Source: CAZBNB01 sp964493245
Lineage (GTDB): Bacteria; Pseudomonadota; Gammaproteobacteria; Legionellales; Legionellaceae
Length of the DNA: 64,000 nucleotides
Assembly: GCA_964493245.1 (NCBI GenBank)
Contig: CAZBNB010000001.1
Location: forward strand, 116,488 to 180,487
Reading direction: 5' to 3'
Both the position numbers and the translations under genes were made by a program. The notes under the pieces are model-generated. The model ran no database searches and was not told the DNA's origin. It worked only from the letters and a program-made list of their open reading frames with translations. Positions 1-9,400 of this stretch are shown piece after piece; position 1 is the first letter of the stretch; every line of letters begins with the position of its first letter.

Positions 1-31
1 AGTTTTTGCCTAATTTTAGTAATATTCGCGG

Positions 32-1153
32 ATGAATATTTTACACGTCTACAAAACCTTTATGAACGACACCATCGGTGGTGTCGAGCAAGTAATTGCG
101 CATATTGCTAGGACCAATAACCAGGAAGATTTCGAGCACAGTGTTTTGTCTTTATCGAAAGATCACGCTGGGGTTGATACATCTTATTGTGGTATTCGTA
201 ATATTCGTTATCGAGAACAGTTTAATATTGCTTCTAATGCTATGTCAGTCGCCATGTTACGAGATTTCCCTCGTATGGTTGAGCAATATGATTTGATTCA
301 TTATCATTTTCCTTGGCCTTTTGCTGATTTAATGCACTTGCTTTGGCGCATCAAAAAACCATCTTTGGTGACGTATCATTCGGATGTTGTGCGTCAAAAA
401 AATTGGCTAGCTGTTTATAAGCCTATGATGCATCGTTTTTTGAATAGTGTGGATCTTTTAGTCGCCACATCACCCAATTATTTAGAAACGAGCCCAGTGT
501 TGCGCCGCTACCAGAATAAGACCAAAGTCATCCCATTGGGTATTAGCAAGCGCCATTATGTTACACCACCATCATCGACATTAGCGCACTGGCAGCAGCG
601 GTTTGGCGATCGTTTTTTCTTATTTGTCGGTGTGTTGCGTTATTACAAAGGGTTACATATTTTATTACAGGCATTACACCATTCTACTTTTCCTGTGGTG
701 ATTGCTGGTTCTGGCCCATTTGAAGCAGAGTTAAAGGCATTGGCTGCGCGATTGAATTTATCAAACGTGCATTTTCTGGGCCAAGTCTCCGCAGAAGACA
801 AAAATGCTTTGTTAAAATTATGCTCAGCAATGGTATTCCCTTCGCACTTACGCTCAGAGGCGTTTGGTATCAGTTTATTAGAAGGGGCAATGTATGGTAA
901 GCCCATGATTTCAACAGAAATCGGTACCGGAACCAGCTATATTAATATTCACGAAAAAACGGGTTTGGTTGTGCCACCAAATGATCCAACTGCGCTGCGT
1001 GGCGCCATGGATTTTATTTGGAACCATCCGGACACAGCGCTGCGGATGGGTGATAATGCAGCGGATCGTTATCAGTTTTTATTCACGGGCAATAAAATGG
1101 TTGCTGAATATGAAAAGCTGTATCAGAAGATCGCCATTCGGCATCGTGGTTGA
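32..1153 (+). CDS. GT4-family glycosyltransferase
   Basis: Predicted retaining glycosyltransferase of the GT-B fold (family GT4), which would move a sugar from a nucleotide-sugar to a lipid-linked or surface glycan acceptor. The N-terminal half carries the glycine-rich acceptor-side motif GGVEQVIAHIAR. The C-terminal half carries the GT4 donor-site signature, with EAFGISLLEG giving the E-x7-E pair near residues 277-285, followed by the KPMIST strand. At 373 residues it is typical for the family. There is no signal peptide or membrane segment, so it is probably peripheral at the inner membrane. The ATG at 32 is the first start. The upstream neighbour lies outside the window, so operon membership is unknown. 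Donor and acceptor cannot be read from the sequence. Confidence 0.88.
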   Translation: MNILHVYKTFMNDTIGGVEQVIAHIARTNNQEDFEHSVLSLSKDHAGVDTSYCGIRNIRYREQFNIASNAMSVAMLRDFPRMVEQYDLIHYHFPWPFADLMHLLWRIKKPSLVTYHSDVVRQKNWLAVYKPMMHRFLNSVDLLVATSPNYLETSPVLRRYQNKTKVIPLGISKRHYVTPPSSTLAHWQQRFGDRFFLFVGVLRYYKGLHILLQALHHSTFPVVIAGSGPFEAELKALAARLNLSNVHFLGQVSAEDKNALLKLCSAMVFPSHLRSEAFGISLLEGAMYGKPMISTEIGTGTSYINIHEKTGLVVPPNDPTALRGAMDFIWNHPDTALRMGDNAADRYQFLFTGNKMVAEYEKLYQKIAIRHRG

Positions 1154-1230
1154 TGATGAGAGCTTGCTGTCAATAAAACAAATTTTTTTAAATTATGATC
1201 ATCGCACGTTAAAACAGCTAACTCAAACCT

Positions 1231-1271
1231 GACCTGACAGTTATCGGGTTTGCAGAAGCGCCTGTCAGGTC
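1231..1271. repeat. 10-bp inverted repeat between convergent genes
   Basis: A perfect 10-bp inverted repeat, GACCTGACAG at 1231-1240 and CTGTCAGGTC at 1262-1271, with a 21-base loop. It lies between the 3' ends of the glycosyltransferase and the small exported peptide gene. It may work as a bidirectional transcription end, but neither side has a clear T run. Confidence 0.5.
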
Positions 1272-1287
1272 AAATCAGTCTTCACTA

Positions 1288-1497
1288 TTATAAAGTTTCA
1301 GCACCGTGATCAGCGGTGTCCTGAATTTGCCCTGCAGCTGCAGCAGCGTCATTCGAACCTTTAGCAGGCGCTACTTTTTTCGCTTTTCCTACATCGTTCG
1401 ATTGTTCTGCATCGTAGTTGGTGTACGAAAATGCCGCAGGCGCGAATAAAGACATGACACATGTCAAAATCATAGCCACAACCGTTTGCTTTTTCAT
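1288..1497 (-). CDS. small exported peptide, paralogue A
   Basis: A 69-residue protein with a clear Sec signal peptide: MKKQ start, hydrophobic core, and likely cleavage after AFS near residue 24. That leaves a mature peptide of about 45 residues rich in Ala, Asp, Gln and Lys and lacking Cys. The signal peptide closely matches that of the 62-residue gene at 3609-3797, and the 38 bases upstream of both start codons are identical, including the GGGAG ribosome site. The mature parts show no obvious similarity. No known family is recognised. The conserved promoter and signal with divergent mature sequence suggest a duplicated, diversifying secreted or periplasmic peptide. Function is unknown. Confidence 0.75.
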   Translation of the reverse strand: MKKQTVVAMILTCVMSLFAPAAFSYTNYDAEQSNDVGKAKKVAPAKGSNDAAAAAGQIQDTADHGAETL

Positions 1498-1525
1498 TTC
1501 ATTCTCCCTGTATGAACTGACTATA

Positions 1526-1554
1526 AGTATAGATGCTGGTTAATAAATGCGCAA
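1526..1554 (-). promoter_or_regulatory. sigma70-type promoter of peptide A
   Basis: Read on the minus strand: TTGCGC (1554-1549), a 17-bp spacer, then TATACT (1531-1526), followed by a leader containing GGGAGAATGAA just before the ATG. The -10 and leader are identical to those of peptide B at 3797-3831, and the spacer shares the run ATTTATT. Confidence 0.7.
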
Positions 1555-1659
1555 ATTGAATTTTATTCTTATGCCAACTTTTATTGTGATACAGAATGTG
1601 AATTTGTCATTGTGCTCCGACATATTTAATCCAATAGCCTATAAATTATTCATTTGATC

Positions 1660-1668
1660 TGGTATAAT
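1660..1668 (+). promoter_or_regulatory. extended -10 promoter of the 1704-3596 gene
   Basis: TGGTATAAT at 1660-1668 is a perfect extended -10 (TGn plus TATAAT), about 36 bases before the preferred ATG at 1704. No good -35 box is visible 17 bp upstream, which is normal for extended -10 promoters. Confidence 0.55.
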
Positions 1669-1703
1669 CCACTTATTTCTATATTTGAACAGTGGTGACT
1701 GGT

Positions 1704-3596
1704 ATGTCAATAAATCAATCTGAGTGGTTAAACAAGCTGCGTGGTGAAGAAGCTCATACACCAGAGAGTAAAAAAACCAATGAGACCAAGGCCACTCCTG
1801 ATACAGTGAGCACATCCAGCTCTACTAGCAACTCATCTCCTTCCTCTGTAAGAAGTGATGATGCTTCTGTAACATATAATGTTCTTTTGGGTGATCAACA
1901 GAATTTTGTGCAGGATGATATTCAGGCTGTAAGAAGACTATCGTTTGGATCGCACGGAGATATTGAGGAGGGTACTCTTCAGGCATCTGCTGCCTCATTT
2001 GTTCCTTTTGAAGTTCAAGCGGATGTTGGGCGTGATGGCACTGAGCATGGAAGAAGAGCAACCTCTGGAGCAGAATCAGATCTGCGAAACATTGTTGACC
2101 GTATTATACGAGATGTAAAATTATGTTTGATGTCAGCTGTACCGGCACCAGATAAAACGCTAGAGCTAACCAGTATTGTAACGCCGAGTGGGTTACATCA
2201 GCTAAATCAAAAAACCAACGCATTTGAGTTGATTTTAAATAAAGAACAATTGAGCGAAATTGGACTTGATGCGTTCTTACAAGAAGCGGAAAATCTTCCC
2301 GAAGCGAGCCAATCACCATTTTATCCTTACCTAACTTTAGAGCAGTTAAACAAAATGGAACGCTTGGTGCGTGCGCAAGGAGGCTTTAGCGTCACCGGTT
2401 ATACTTGCATTGAAGAATTTTGGCTACGGTTGGTAGCATGCGGCCATTTCCCACCATTACCGAATCATTATGCGAGACGCTTTTTGGATTATATTCATAA
2501 GCCGATTGTTCAGGATGCGGTATTGGCGACGCGGATGATGGCGCATAGTGCGATTATTTATAGATTTGTTGATGAAATTTCTTTTGCGGGCAAGCAAGGC
2601 GGTTTGGTTTCTGCATACGAGTTTACAGAAGATAATGCTTTACCATTGTTTACTTCTTTGATGGGCGTTGGGCTACTGAGCTTTATTTTTTTGAGAGCTT
2701 ATCAAGATAAAGAGCAAGCTGTAAAAATAATGTCTCGCATAAATTTGATGTTATCAACTACCATTGGTTTTGCTGAAAATTGGGATAATTATGGTTCATT
2801 AGTTTTTTCAGAAAATATGTTTCTGTATATTTTGATCCCTATAGTTATAGTAGGTATGGTTAGAGGCTTCTATCGACATGAAAAAGATATCCCTCATGTA
2901 CTCGATATTAAAGAGTTTACACTGATAAAATTTTTATGGTATAGCCTGGCTTATGCACTAACAGAAGGCTCACTCTGGTCTTTGGGTATGGTCTCTCCGC
3001 TGAATTGTATTTTTATTTTCAAAAATATGAATGATTCTGATAATTTAAAGGCATTTTATGAAGATCTCGATTTTATACGATACAGTGTTTCCTTTTTAAC
3101 TTTGTTTGCACAGCTAGTGCGTCATCCTGCTCTACCTATTCATTATCAAGTTGTTGGGCGTTATACATCCAATATAATAACGGCTACGGGCGAAGCTTTT
3201 CTTGATAATGCTGCATTATCACTTCTTCTTGGTTTTGCATACTGTTGGATTTTTGGAAATAACCCTTCTCCTAATGATATTGGTCAATTAACAGGCTATT
3301 TTGCTTTTCAAGCCCTTTTTACTATAGCTACTTTTTTAGTTTCATTTCCAATTACGCCAGAACTACCTGAGTATAAAGTAATTCCAACAAGGAACGAAAC
3401 AGTGCTGTCAAGCCTTTCTAGTAACTCAGTATCAGAAATCTCTGATCGGTTTGAGCAGCGAGATTTGGGGAAAAAAAACACTCGTCCACGCTGGTACTCT
3501 CAAAGATTTTTGAAGCATGAAACATCTACTGGAGCGGTTGTTATGGAAAAAGAAAAAAATAGCCCCCCTAGTACTATACTAAAAGGGCTTAAATAA
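1704..3596 (+). CDS. polytopic membrane protein of unknown function
   Basis: The frame is open from a GTG at 1692, but the ATG at 1704 (beginning MSINQSEWLNKL) is the better start, giving 630 residues. The first ~130 residues are polar and Ser/Thr-rich (low complexity, probably disordered). A soluble middle part follows, and from about residue 315 to 560 there are about six hydrophobic segments (for example LMGVGLLSFIFL, MFLYILIPIVIVGMV and FQALFTIATFLVSF). The tail is polar and basic. No family is recognised and no enzymatic motif is seen. A long disordered N-terminus plus membrane segments would fit a host-directed protein of an intracellular bacterium, but this is speculation. It lies between two related small exported peptide genes on the opposite strand. 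Confidence 0.75.
   Translation: MSINQSEWLNKLRGEEAHTPESKKTNETKATPDTVSTSSSTSNSSPSSVRSDDASVTYNVLLGDQQNFVQDDIQAVRRLSFGSHGDIEEGTLQASAASFVPFEVQADVGRDGTEHGRRATSGAESDLRNIVDRIIRDVKLCLMSAVPAPDKTLELTSIVTPSGLHQLNQKTNAFELILNKEQLSEIGLDAFLQEAENLPEASQSPFYPYLTLEQLNKMERLVRAQGGFSVTGYTCIEEFWLRLVACGHFPPLPNHYARRFLDYIHKPIVQDAVLATRMMAHSAIIYRFVDEISFAGKQGGLVSAYEFTEDNALPLFTSLMGVGLLSFIFLRAYQDKEQAVKIMSRINLMLSTTIGFAENWDNYGSLVFSENMFLYILIPIVIVGMVRGFYRHEKDIPHVLDIKEFTLIKFLWYSLAYALTEGSLWSLGMVSPLNCIFIFKNMNDSDNLKAFYEDLDFIRYSVSFLTLFAQLVRHPALPIHYQVVGRYTSNIITATGEAFLDNAALSLLLGFAYCWIFGNNPSPNDIGQLTGYFAFQALFTIATFLVSFPITPELPEYKVIPTRNETVLSSLSSNSVSEISDRFEQRDLGKKNTRPRWYSQRFLKHETSTGAVVMEKEKNSPPSTILKGLK
3553..3589 (-). terminator. rho-independent terminator of peptide B, inside the 3' end of the opposite gene
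   Basis: On the minus strand a 13-bp stem (plus-strand arms 3561-3573 and 3577-3589, with three G-U pairs possible in RNA) closes a 3-base loop and is followed by seven T residues (plus-strand A run 3553-3559). The wobble pairs form only in the minus-strand RNA, so it serves peptide B. It overlaps the last codons of the plus-strand membrane protein gene. Confidence 0.8.
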
Positions 3597-3608
3597 TATT
3601 AACAAAAA

Positions 3609-3797
3609 CTATGGTTGAGCATAAGAATCAGCACTAAGATCACCATCACCATGTGATTGATGAGAAGGTTTTTTTAGACTTTCACCCGCATTCGTGCCAG
3701 CAGGCGCTTGCGGAGCATTTACTGCTGAAAACGCCGAAAACGACAACAAAGACAAGGCGCATGTCAAAATGACAGCAGCAACAGTTTGTTTTTTCAT
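3609..3797 (-). CDS. small exported peptide, paralogue B
   Basis: A 62-residue protein with a signal peptide nearly the same as that of paralogue A at 1288-1497 (MKKQTVAAVILTC start, AFS near residue 24). The predicted mature peptide of about 38 residues is Ala/Pro/Gly/Ser-rich with three His residues and no Cys. The 38 bases before the ATG match paralogue A exactly, with ribosome site GGGAG. A strong terminator follows directly at 3589-3553, so this is a short monocistronic unit. The mature sequence does not align with paralogue A. No known family is recognised. Secretion beyond the periplasm is possible but not shown. Confidence 0.75.
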   Translation of the reverse strand: MKKQTVAAVILTCALSLLSFSAFSAVNAPQAPAGTNAGESLKKPSHQSHGDGDLSADSYAQP

Positions 3798-3825
3798 TTC
3801 ATTCTCCCTGTATGAACTGACTATA

Positions 3826-3854
3826 AGTATAGGTTTTGTTCAATAAATAATCAA
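3826..3854 (-). promoter_or_regulatory. sigma70-type promoter of peptide B
   Basis: On the minus strand: TTGATT (3854-3849), a 17-bp spacer, then TATACT (3831-3826). The downstream leader is identical to that of peptide A, showing that promoter and 5' leader were duplicated together with the signal peptide. The rest of the gap (3855-4095) shows nothing I can name. Confidence 0.7.
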
Positions 3855-4095
3855 ATTTTAGTGTTGTTTTTGTAGCGGCAATTTTACTATGTCAGTCAGC
3901 AAGACTGAAAATTGACATGCTATATCCTTTTATTGCGAATGACGGTGTGCGCCGAGGGGAAAACTTCGAACTGGGTTTTACAGATCCAAGCTATACTATA
4001 CCATCAACCATATGAGCACATGGCGCTTTTCGGAGAATCATGATGAGTGATAAAGTGATGTAATTTTGTTTATAGCTTTATATGCACAACCGCAC

Positions 4096-6468
4096 TCATT
4101 CCTCAAAATGTTGCTGCACATACTGAGATATTGCTTGGTTGGTTTTCTCAATCACGCTCATCATTTGTTGATAAAGCTTTTCAAGCAAATCGGTGTGTCC
4201 GGCTTTTTTGTAGCGCTCAAGGTATTGGCACGCGACTTTTAATTGCTCAGCACCGACATAGATAGCGCCGCCTTTGATTTTATGCGCCAGGTTTTCAATG
4301 GTATTCCAGTCTTTCTTAAGATATGCGGTTTCTAATTGTTTTGTTTCCTGAGGCAGCTCTTCATTGACCATGGCTTTCAAGATGTCTTTTAAAATACTGA
4401 CATCATTGCTTAGAAAAGAGAGCGCTTTTTCACTGTCGAAGATAGCCAAGTGATTGATTAGGAAGAGTGCGTCCTCTGTCTCTGGTAGGTCGAGTCCTAG
4501 GCTATGTTTGAGATGTGTCGCCTGAGGTTGCTTGCCATGGATTGGCTTTATTTGCAAATAATCTGTGAGGATTGTGTGCAGTGCTTGGCTTGAAAACGGT
4601 TTCGAGAAAACGGCGTTGATGCCTGCTTGTAGCGACTTTGTACTGATTTCGTCCTGTGTGGCATGGGCGGTGAGTGCAAAAATAGGAATAGGTGCTTTAT
4701 TTTGGTTTGTTTCCCATTGCCTATATTGTTCTACAAAATCATTGCCTGACATTTTGGGTAATCCAATGTCGGTAATAATAAAATCAAACAAGTGTGTTTT
4801 GGCAGTATCTAAAGCCGATTCACCATCGGTGTTAGACTTATATTTTAGTCCGGCGTTAGCAACGATAGATTCCAATATTTTTAGCGCAATCGGGTTGTCT
4901 TCCACCAAGAGGCATGTTTTGCCCTCTATTGCGGTAGAGGTTGAAGTAGATAGATTGAGCAGTGTGTTCGATGTTTGTTGAAACTCTGAATGCGATGTAT
5001 CAACAGTGGGGATAGCTGAGGTGATATCAATATAAAAAGTTGTGCCAGCACCTTCTTGGCTGTGCAGTTTTATTTCGGTATCGAGTGCTTTAGCATAAGA
5101 TTGAGCGATGTGTAAGCCTACGCCATGTCCTGTGTATTTTTCTTTATAGGATGGTGAGGCACGAAAGAAGCGGTCGAATACTTTTTGTTGTTGGTCTTCA
5201 GGGATACCGATGCCTGTATCAATGACGGCAAAACGGACGGTGGCTAAGTTATTTTGTATGCTTAATAACTGTGTTTTGAGCGTGATAGAGCCTTTTTCTG
5301 TAAATTTAACCGCGTTACTAAATAGATTTAATAAAATGCGGTGAATTTTCGTTTTATCATTGATTAAACCGTTGGGAATCGAGGGATCTGCTTCTATTTT
5401 CAGGTTTAGATTTTTAACAACCATCGTTGGCTTTTCAAGCTGAATCACGTCTTCAATGCATTGGGTTAAATTGAAGGTCTCGGTAACTTTATCTTGTTCA
5501 CTGACGTGGTCGGCGGACACAACATCTAGAATACTGTTTAACATCGCCAAGAGTTGTTGCCCACAGTCATGAATATCGTGCGCATATTGCTTTAATTCAG
5601 TATTTGCTTCTAGCTTTTCTAAGATATCTGAAATACCAATGACCCCGGTTAGTGGGGTGCGAATGTCGTGGCTCATGTTGGCGATGAATTCAGTTTTGGC
5701 GTGGTTGGCTGCTTCGGCTGAGATTTTAGCGGTTTCAAGTTGTTTTTCTAGTGTAACTCTATCTGTAATATCAGTTGAGATACCTAAGATTCCAACAATT
5801 TTTCCGTTTTTGTACAAAGGCTTTTTGCTAGTGAGATAAATTTTTGTATTATTATAACCATGTATCGTATCTTCTTCTGTGACTGTTATTTCTCTTTGAA
5901 TAATTGATTGGTCCGTTTTAAGCAAGTTTTTTAGTCTCTCGTCCGTCCAGTTAAATTCCTTAGCAAGATCAATATCTGATTTTCCAATAATTTCTGAAGT
6001 AGATTTGTAGCCTAATAAGGCTGCGGCGTTTTTATTACAACCTTGATAGATAAAATGATTATTTTTCCAATAAATCAATTCTGGGAAATCCTCTATCACA
6101 TTGTTAAGATTAATTTCACTGGCATTGTTTTTTTTGTTTAATTTATATCCAACAAGTAGACAACAGTCTTCATTGTCAATATGAGTTGATATTCCATCCC
6201 ATCGATATAAATCATCTATGATTAAAATTTCTTTCATCCTTTTGTTTGGCTTAGACTTCAGATACAAATTGATTTTTTCTTGAAACTCTATGGGCAATAT
6301 ATTTAATTTGGAATCATTGTCTTTTAAATCAAGCCAGTTTCTAGCAATAGCATTTATGTATTTTATTTTGAATTCTGAATTTACCGTGACTACAGCGATA
6401 TTTGATAAAGCTTGGACTTTACCAAACCCAGCTATTTCATTTTGAGATATCATTTTGGGAGTGGTCAT
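4096..6468 (-). CDS. soluble PAS-containing hybrid histidine kinase (HisKA-HATPase-REC-HPt)
   Basis: A 790-residue tripartite sensor kinase carrying a full internal phosphorelay. Domains in order: a PAS-like region (~15-110), a second PAS with a PAC tail (~122-240), HisKA with H-box MSHDIRTPL (His267), HATPase with N box (Asn385), G1 DTGIGI (417-422) and G2 GHGVGL (447-452), a receiver with acidic pair 523-524, Asp567, Thr600 and Lys623, and a C-terminal HPt with AHKIKGGA (His729). All relay residues are present. No transmembrane segment is visible, so it should sense a cytoplasmic signal through PAS. The start overlaps the last 32 bases of the upstream megasynthase gene (an internal ATG at 6453 is an alternative), which implies co-transcription and probably translational coupling. 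No output response regulator is in the window. Confidence 0.93.
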   Translation of the reverse strand: MTTPKMISQNEIAGFGKVQALSNIAVVTVNSEFKIKYINAIARNWLDLKDNDSKLNILPIEFQEKINLYLKSKPNKRMKEILIIDDLYRWDGISTHIDNEDCCLLVGYKLNKKNNASEINLNNVIEDFPELIYWKNNHFIYQGCNKNAAALLGYKSTSEIIGKSDIDLAKEFNWTDERLKNLLKTDQSIIQREITVTEEDTIHGYNNTKIYLTSKKPLYKNGKIVGILGISTDITDRVTLEKQLETAKISAEAANHAKTEFIANMSHDIRTPLTGVIGISDILEKLEANTELKQYAHDIHDCGQQLLAMLNSILDVVSADHVSEQDKVTETFNLTQCIEDVIQLEKPTMVVKNLNLKIEADPSIPNGLINDKTKIHRILLNLFSNAVKFTEKGSITLKTQLLSIQNNLATVRFAVIDTGIGIPEDQQQKVFDRFFRASPSYKEKYTGHGVGLHIAQSYAKALDTEIKLHSQEGAGTTFYIDITSAIPTVDTSHSEFQQTSNTLLNLSTSTSTAIEGKTCLLVEDNPIALKILESIVANAGLKYKSNTDGESALDTAKTHLFDFIITDIGLPKMSGNDFVEQYRQWETNQNKAPIPIFALTAHATQDEISTKSLQAGINAVFSKPFSSQALHTILTDYLQIKPIHGKQPQATHLKHSLGLDLPETEDALFLINHLAIFDSEKALSFLSNDVSILKDILKAMVNEELPQETKQLETAYLKKDWNTIENLAHKIKGGAIYVGAEQLKVACQYLERYKKAGHTDLLEKLYQQMMSVIEKTNQAISQYVQQHFEE

Positions 6469-9400
6469 TTATAATCTTATTTAGTAAATATAGCACATTA
6501 GTAATATTTGAATGTTCTAAAATACTTTGATGTGTTCCTTGAATGTAATGACATACGATTTCGCCAGAATTATAATCCTCCCAACCATTTTTCATCGTCT
6601 GCACTTGCTTGAACTCTTGCTGCTCATCTGTTGCTCTAAATAACACCATATCTTGTTTTGTTTGGCTTAATCGATGATTTAAGAGTAGTTTTTCTCTTTC
6701 CCATGCGAGATCGATTAATGTTTCTGATAATTCGGGATAATCTGTTTTTAAATATTGTTTAAATCTATTTGCATTTTGCAAAGGTTGAGGGTTAACTGCC
6801 CAACTATCAATAAGCCCTAAAAATTTTATTTCTTTCCCCTCTTGTTTGAGTTTGTTCACCAATTCGTAAGCAATCACGCCTCCGAATGAATAACCCAAAA
6901 GATAATAAGGGCCGGTGGGTTGTATTTTTTTTATTGATAACAAATAATCATCCACCATCGCAGATATACTGGTATAACGCATTGTTTTTGTAAGAATACT
7001 TGGATCTTGTAGTCCATAAAGAGAAATATCGAGTTCACTTTGTTTTACAAACGAATCAAAACAATTGATTAAACCACTGATTGGATGACATAAAAAAAGA
7101 CAAGGCAAATTTTTATTAATATTTTTCAAAGGAACAATGATGGATATTTCTTTTTCTACGCTATCATCAATGATGACACTTAACGCTTTAATGGTAGGTG
7201 TCGTATAGAATTGTGTCATTGGAAGGTTGCATTTTAAGGCTTTATTGATCTTTTCAATTAAATTAATAGCTTGTAATGAATGGCCACCTAAAGAAAAAAA
7301 GTCATCATCAATACCAATTTTATCAATGCCCAGAGATTGTTGCCATAACTCTACGAGTTGTGACTCCAGTTTGCTACTAGGTGGTATGTAATTTTTAGCA
7401 TCAATAGGCAATTCATCTCGGGAAATAGAGGGAGGCTCAATTGTTGCATTGAAACGCGTTTCTTGTACCTCATTGATATTATTTCTAGAAACGGCGACGC
7501 TTGAAACGCGTCCTTGCAAGAGATCTAAAAATATTTTTTTGCCTTCTTTAGGCGAAATGTCATCTCCTTTCCCTATAAAATTGATTTTTCCTTCTTTTTG
7601 ATTTCTAGCGGCTATACCCACTTCACGCCAAGTATTCCAATTAATACTGACTATGAATTTAGCAGTACTAAATAACTCGGTCTTTGATATCGTATCTAAA
7701 AATGCATTAGCAGCGGCGTAATCCACTTGTCCAAACCCACCCAATATTGCTGATAGAGAGGATTTTAAAACAACAAAATCTAAGGGTATGGTTTTAAATG
7801 CTTGTATTAGATTTAATGTTCCTGTTATTTTAGGGGCAAATACGGCCTCTGCAGAATCAGTCGTTTTAGATTGTGTTGGTGCGGAAATTGCGATACCAGC
7901 CGTGTGTATGAGACCGTTTATTTTACCCAATTTTTTTATACATTGTTGGACAAGCGTATTCAGCGCGTCAGCCTGTGTAATGTCTATTTGATATAAGTGT
8001 AAGGTTGCACCAAGATTTTCTAATTCAATTAAACGATTTACTTGCTCATGATCGGGATGATTGGGATTGTTAGAAATTATTTCCCATTCTACTTTTGGCG
8101 ACATAGCGCTTCTGCCAATTAATATGAAAATGGGTTTTGCAACCGTTTTGGTGATTATCTCACAGCAGCTTAAGGCAATGCCGCCAAGCCCACCAGTGAT
8201 AAAGTAAACTCCATGGTCTCTTAATCGAGAGACTGTATTTTGAGATGATTTGATTTCGTTATAATGTAAATGCCACAAATGATCTTGACGATATGCTTCT
8301 ATTTGAAAAGACTCATCCCAGTTTTGCGTACATTTTTCTATGACACTATAAATAACTTTTTCTGAGACCTCAGTTTCCATGCTTAAATCAAAAATTTTAA
8401 ATTTTAAAAATGGATTTTCTTGTGTGATAACATGGCCTGCACCAGTTAGCGTTGCATTGAAAGGGTTTAATTCATCTGCGCTTGCTAATTGCTGCGTACC
8501 GCTTGTAATCATGCCGATTTTAATTTGAGAAAGAGAATGAGCGTTTCCTATTAGTGCTTGTGAAAGGTATAAAAGATGATAAAAACTGTATTTTAATTGC
8601 TCGTAAATAGATGTGGTGGGGGAGGAGATCTCAGTTTTAAGTCCGTATGATGATAGATCCAAAAAAACAAGATTATTATGATCTTTAATTTCTTTAACAA
8701 GTTTAAAATAATCATTTTTTTCGTTTGGGTTGATTTTAAATATTGTTATTTGTTCCTGTAAATAAAATTCATCATAATCAATAACCATAGGCTCAACATG
8801 GTGTTTTTTTAGAAAAGAGATAAATTGGTTTGCGAGATCAAAGCGATCTTTTATGACTACCCAAGTTTTGTCTTTTAATCCCTTTTTGTCTAAAAAACGG
8901 GGATCGTGATATATTTTTTGTCCAACCCATGCAGGTTGAAAATAGTGTATTTTATTTGTCCTCAATTCACGATCAGCCTCAACCCAATAACGCTGCCTTT
9001 GAAAAGGATAAGTAGGCAAAGGGATTTTATGTTGTTCAGTATGGTGATGTAATAAACTCCAATGAATATGAATTGATTTCATCCAAGCACGGCCGAGGAC
9101 CTCAAGCACTTGTTTGAAGTCATGAGCAGGTGATAGTGCGTGACTAATGGTATGTCCATGGTTGGAGTGCGTGCTTAAAATAGATGTTAAAAAATAGCAA
9201 AGACTGCGTTTGGGTCCTACTTCTATAAAGAACGAATGACTATCTTTCGCAAGGACTTCCAAACCATCCTTAAGCCTGACGGTATTTCGCATATGTTGAT
9301 ACCAATATTGCGGATCCATCGCTTCTTGAGGAGATAACCAATCACCGGTTAGATTCGAGATAATGGGTATTTTAGGGGTACTTAGAGAAATATTAGAGAG

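Noticed and set aside
1204..1290. Rho-independent terminator between the first two genes
   Set aside because: The inverted repeat is good but lacks a T run on either strand, so it is listed only as a repeat.
4565..4981. 138-codon plus-strand frame inside the hybrid kinase
   Set aside because: It is the antisense of the receiver domain; the kinase on the minus strand is unambiguous.
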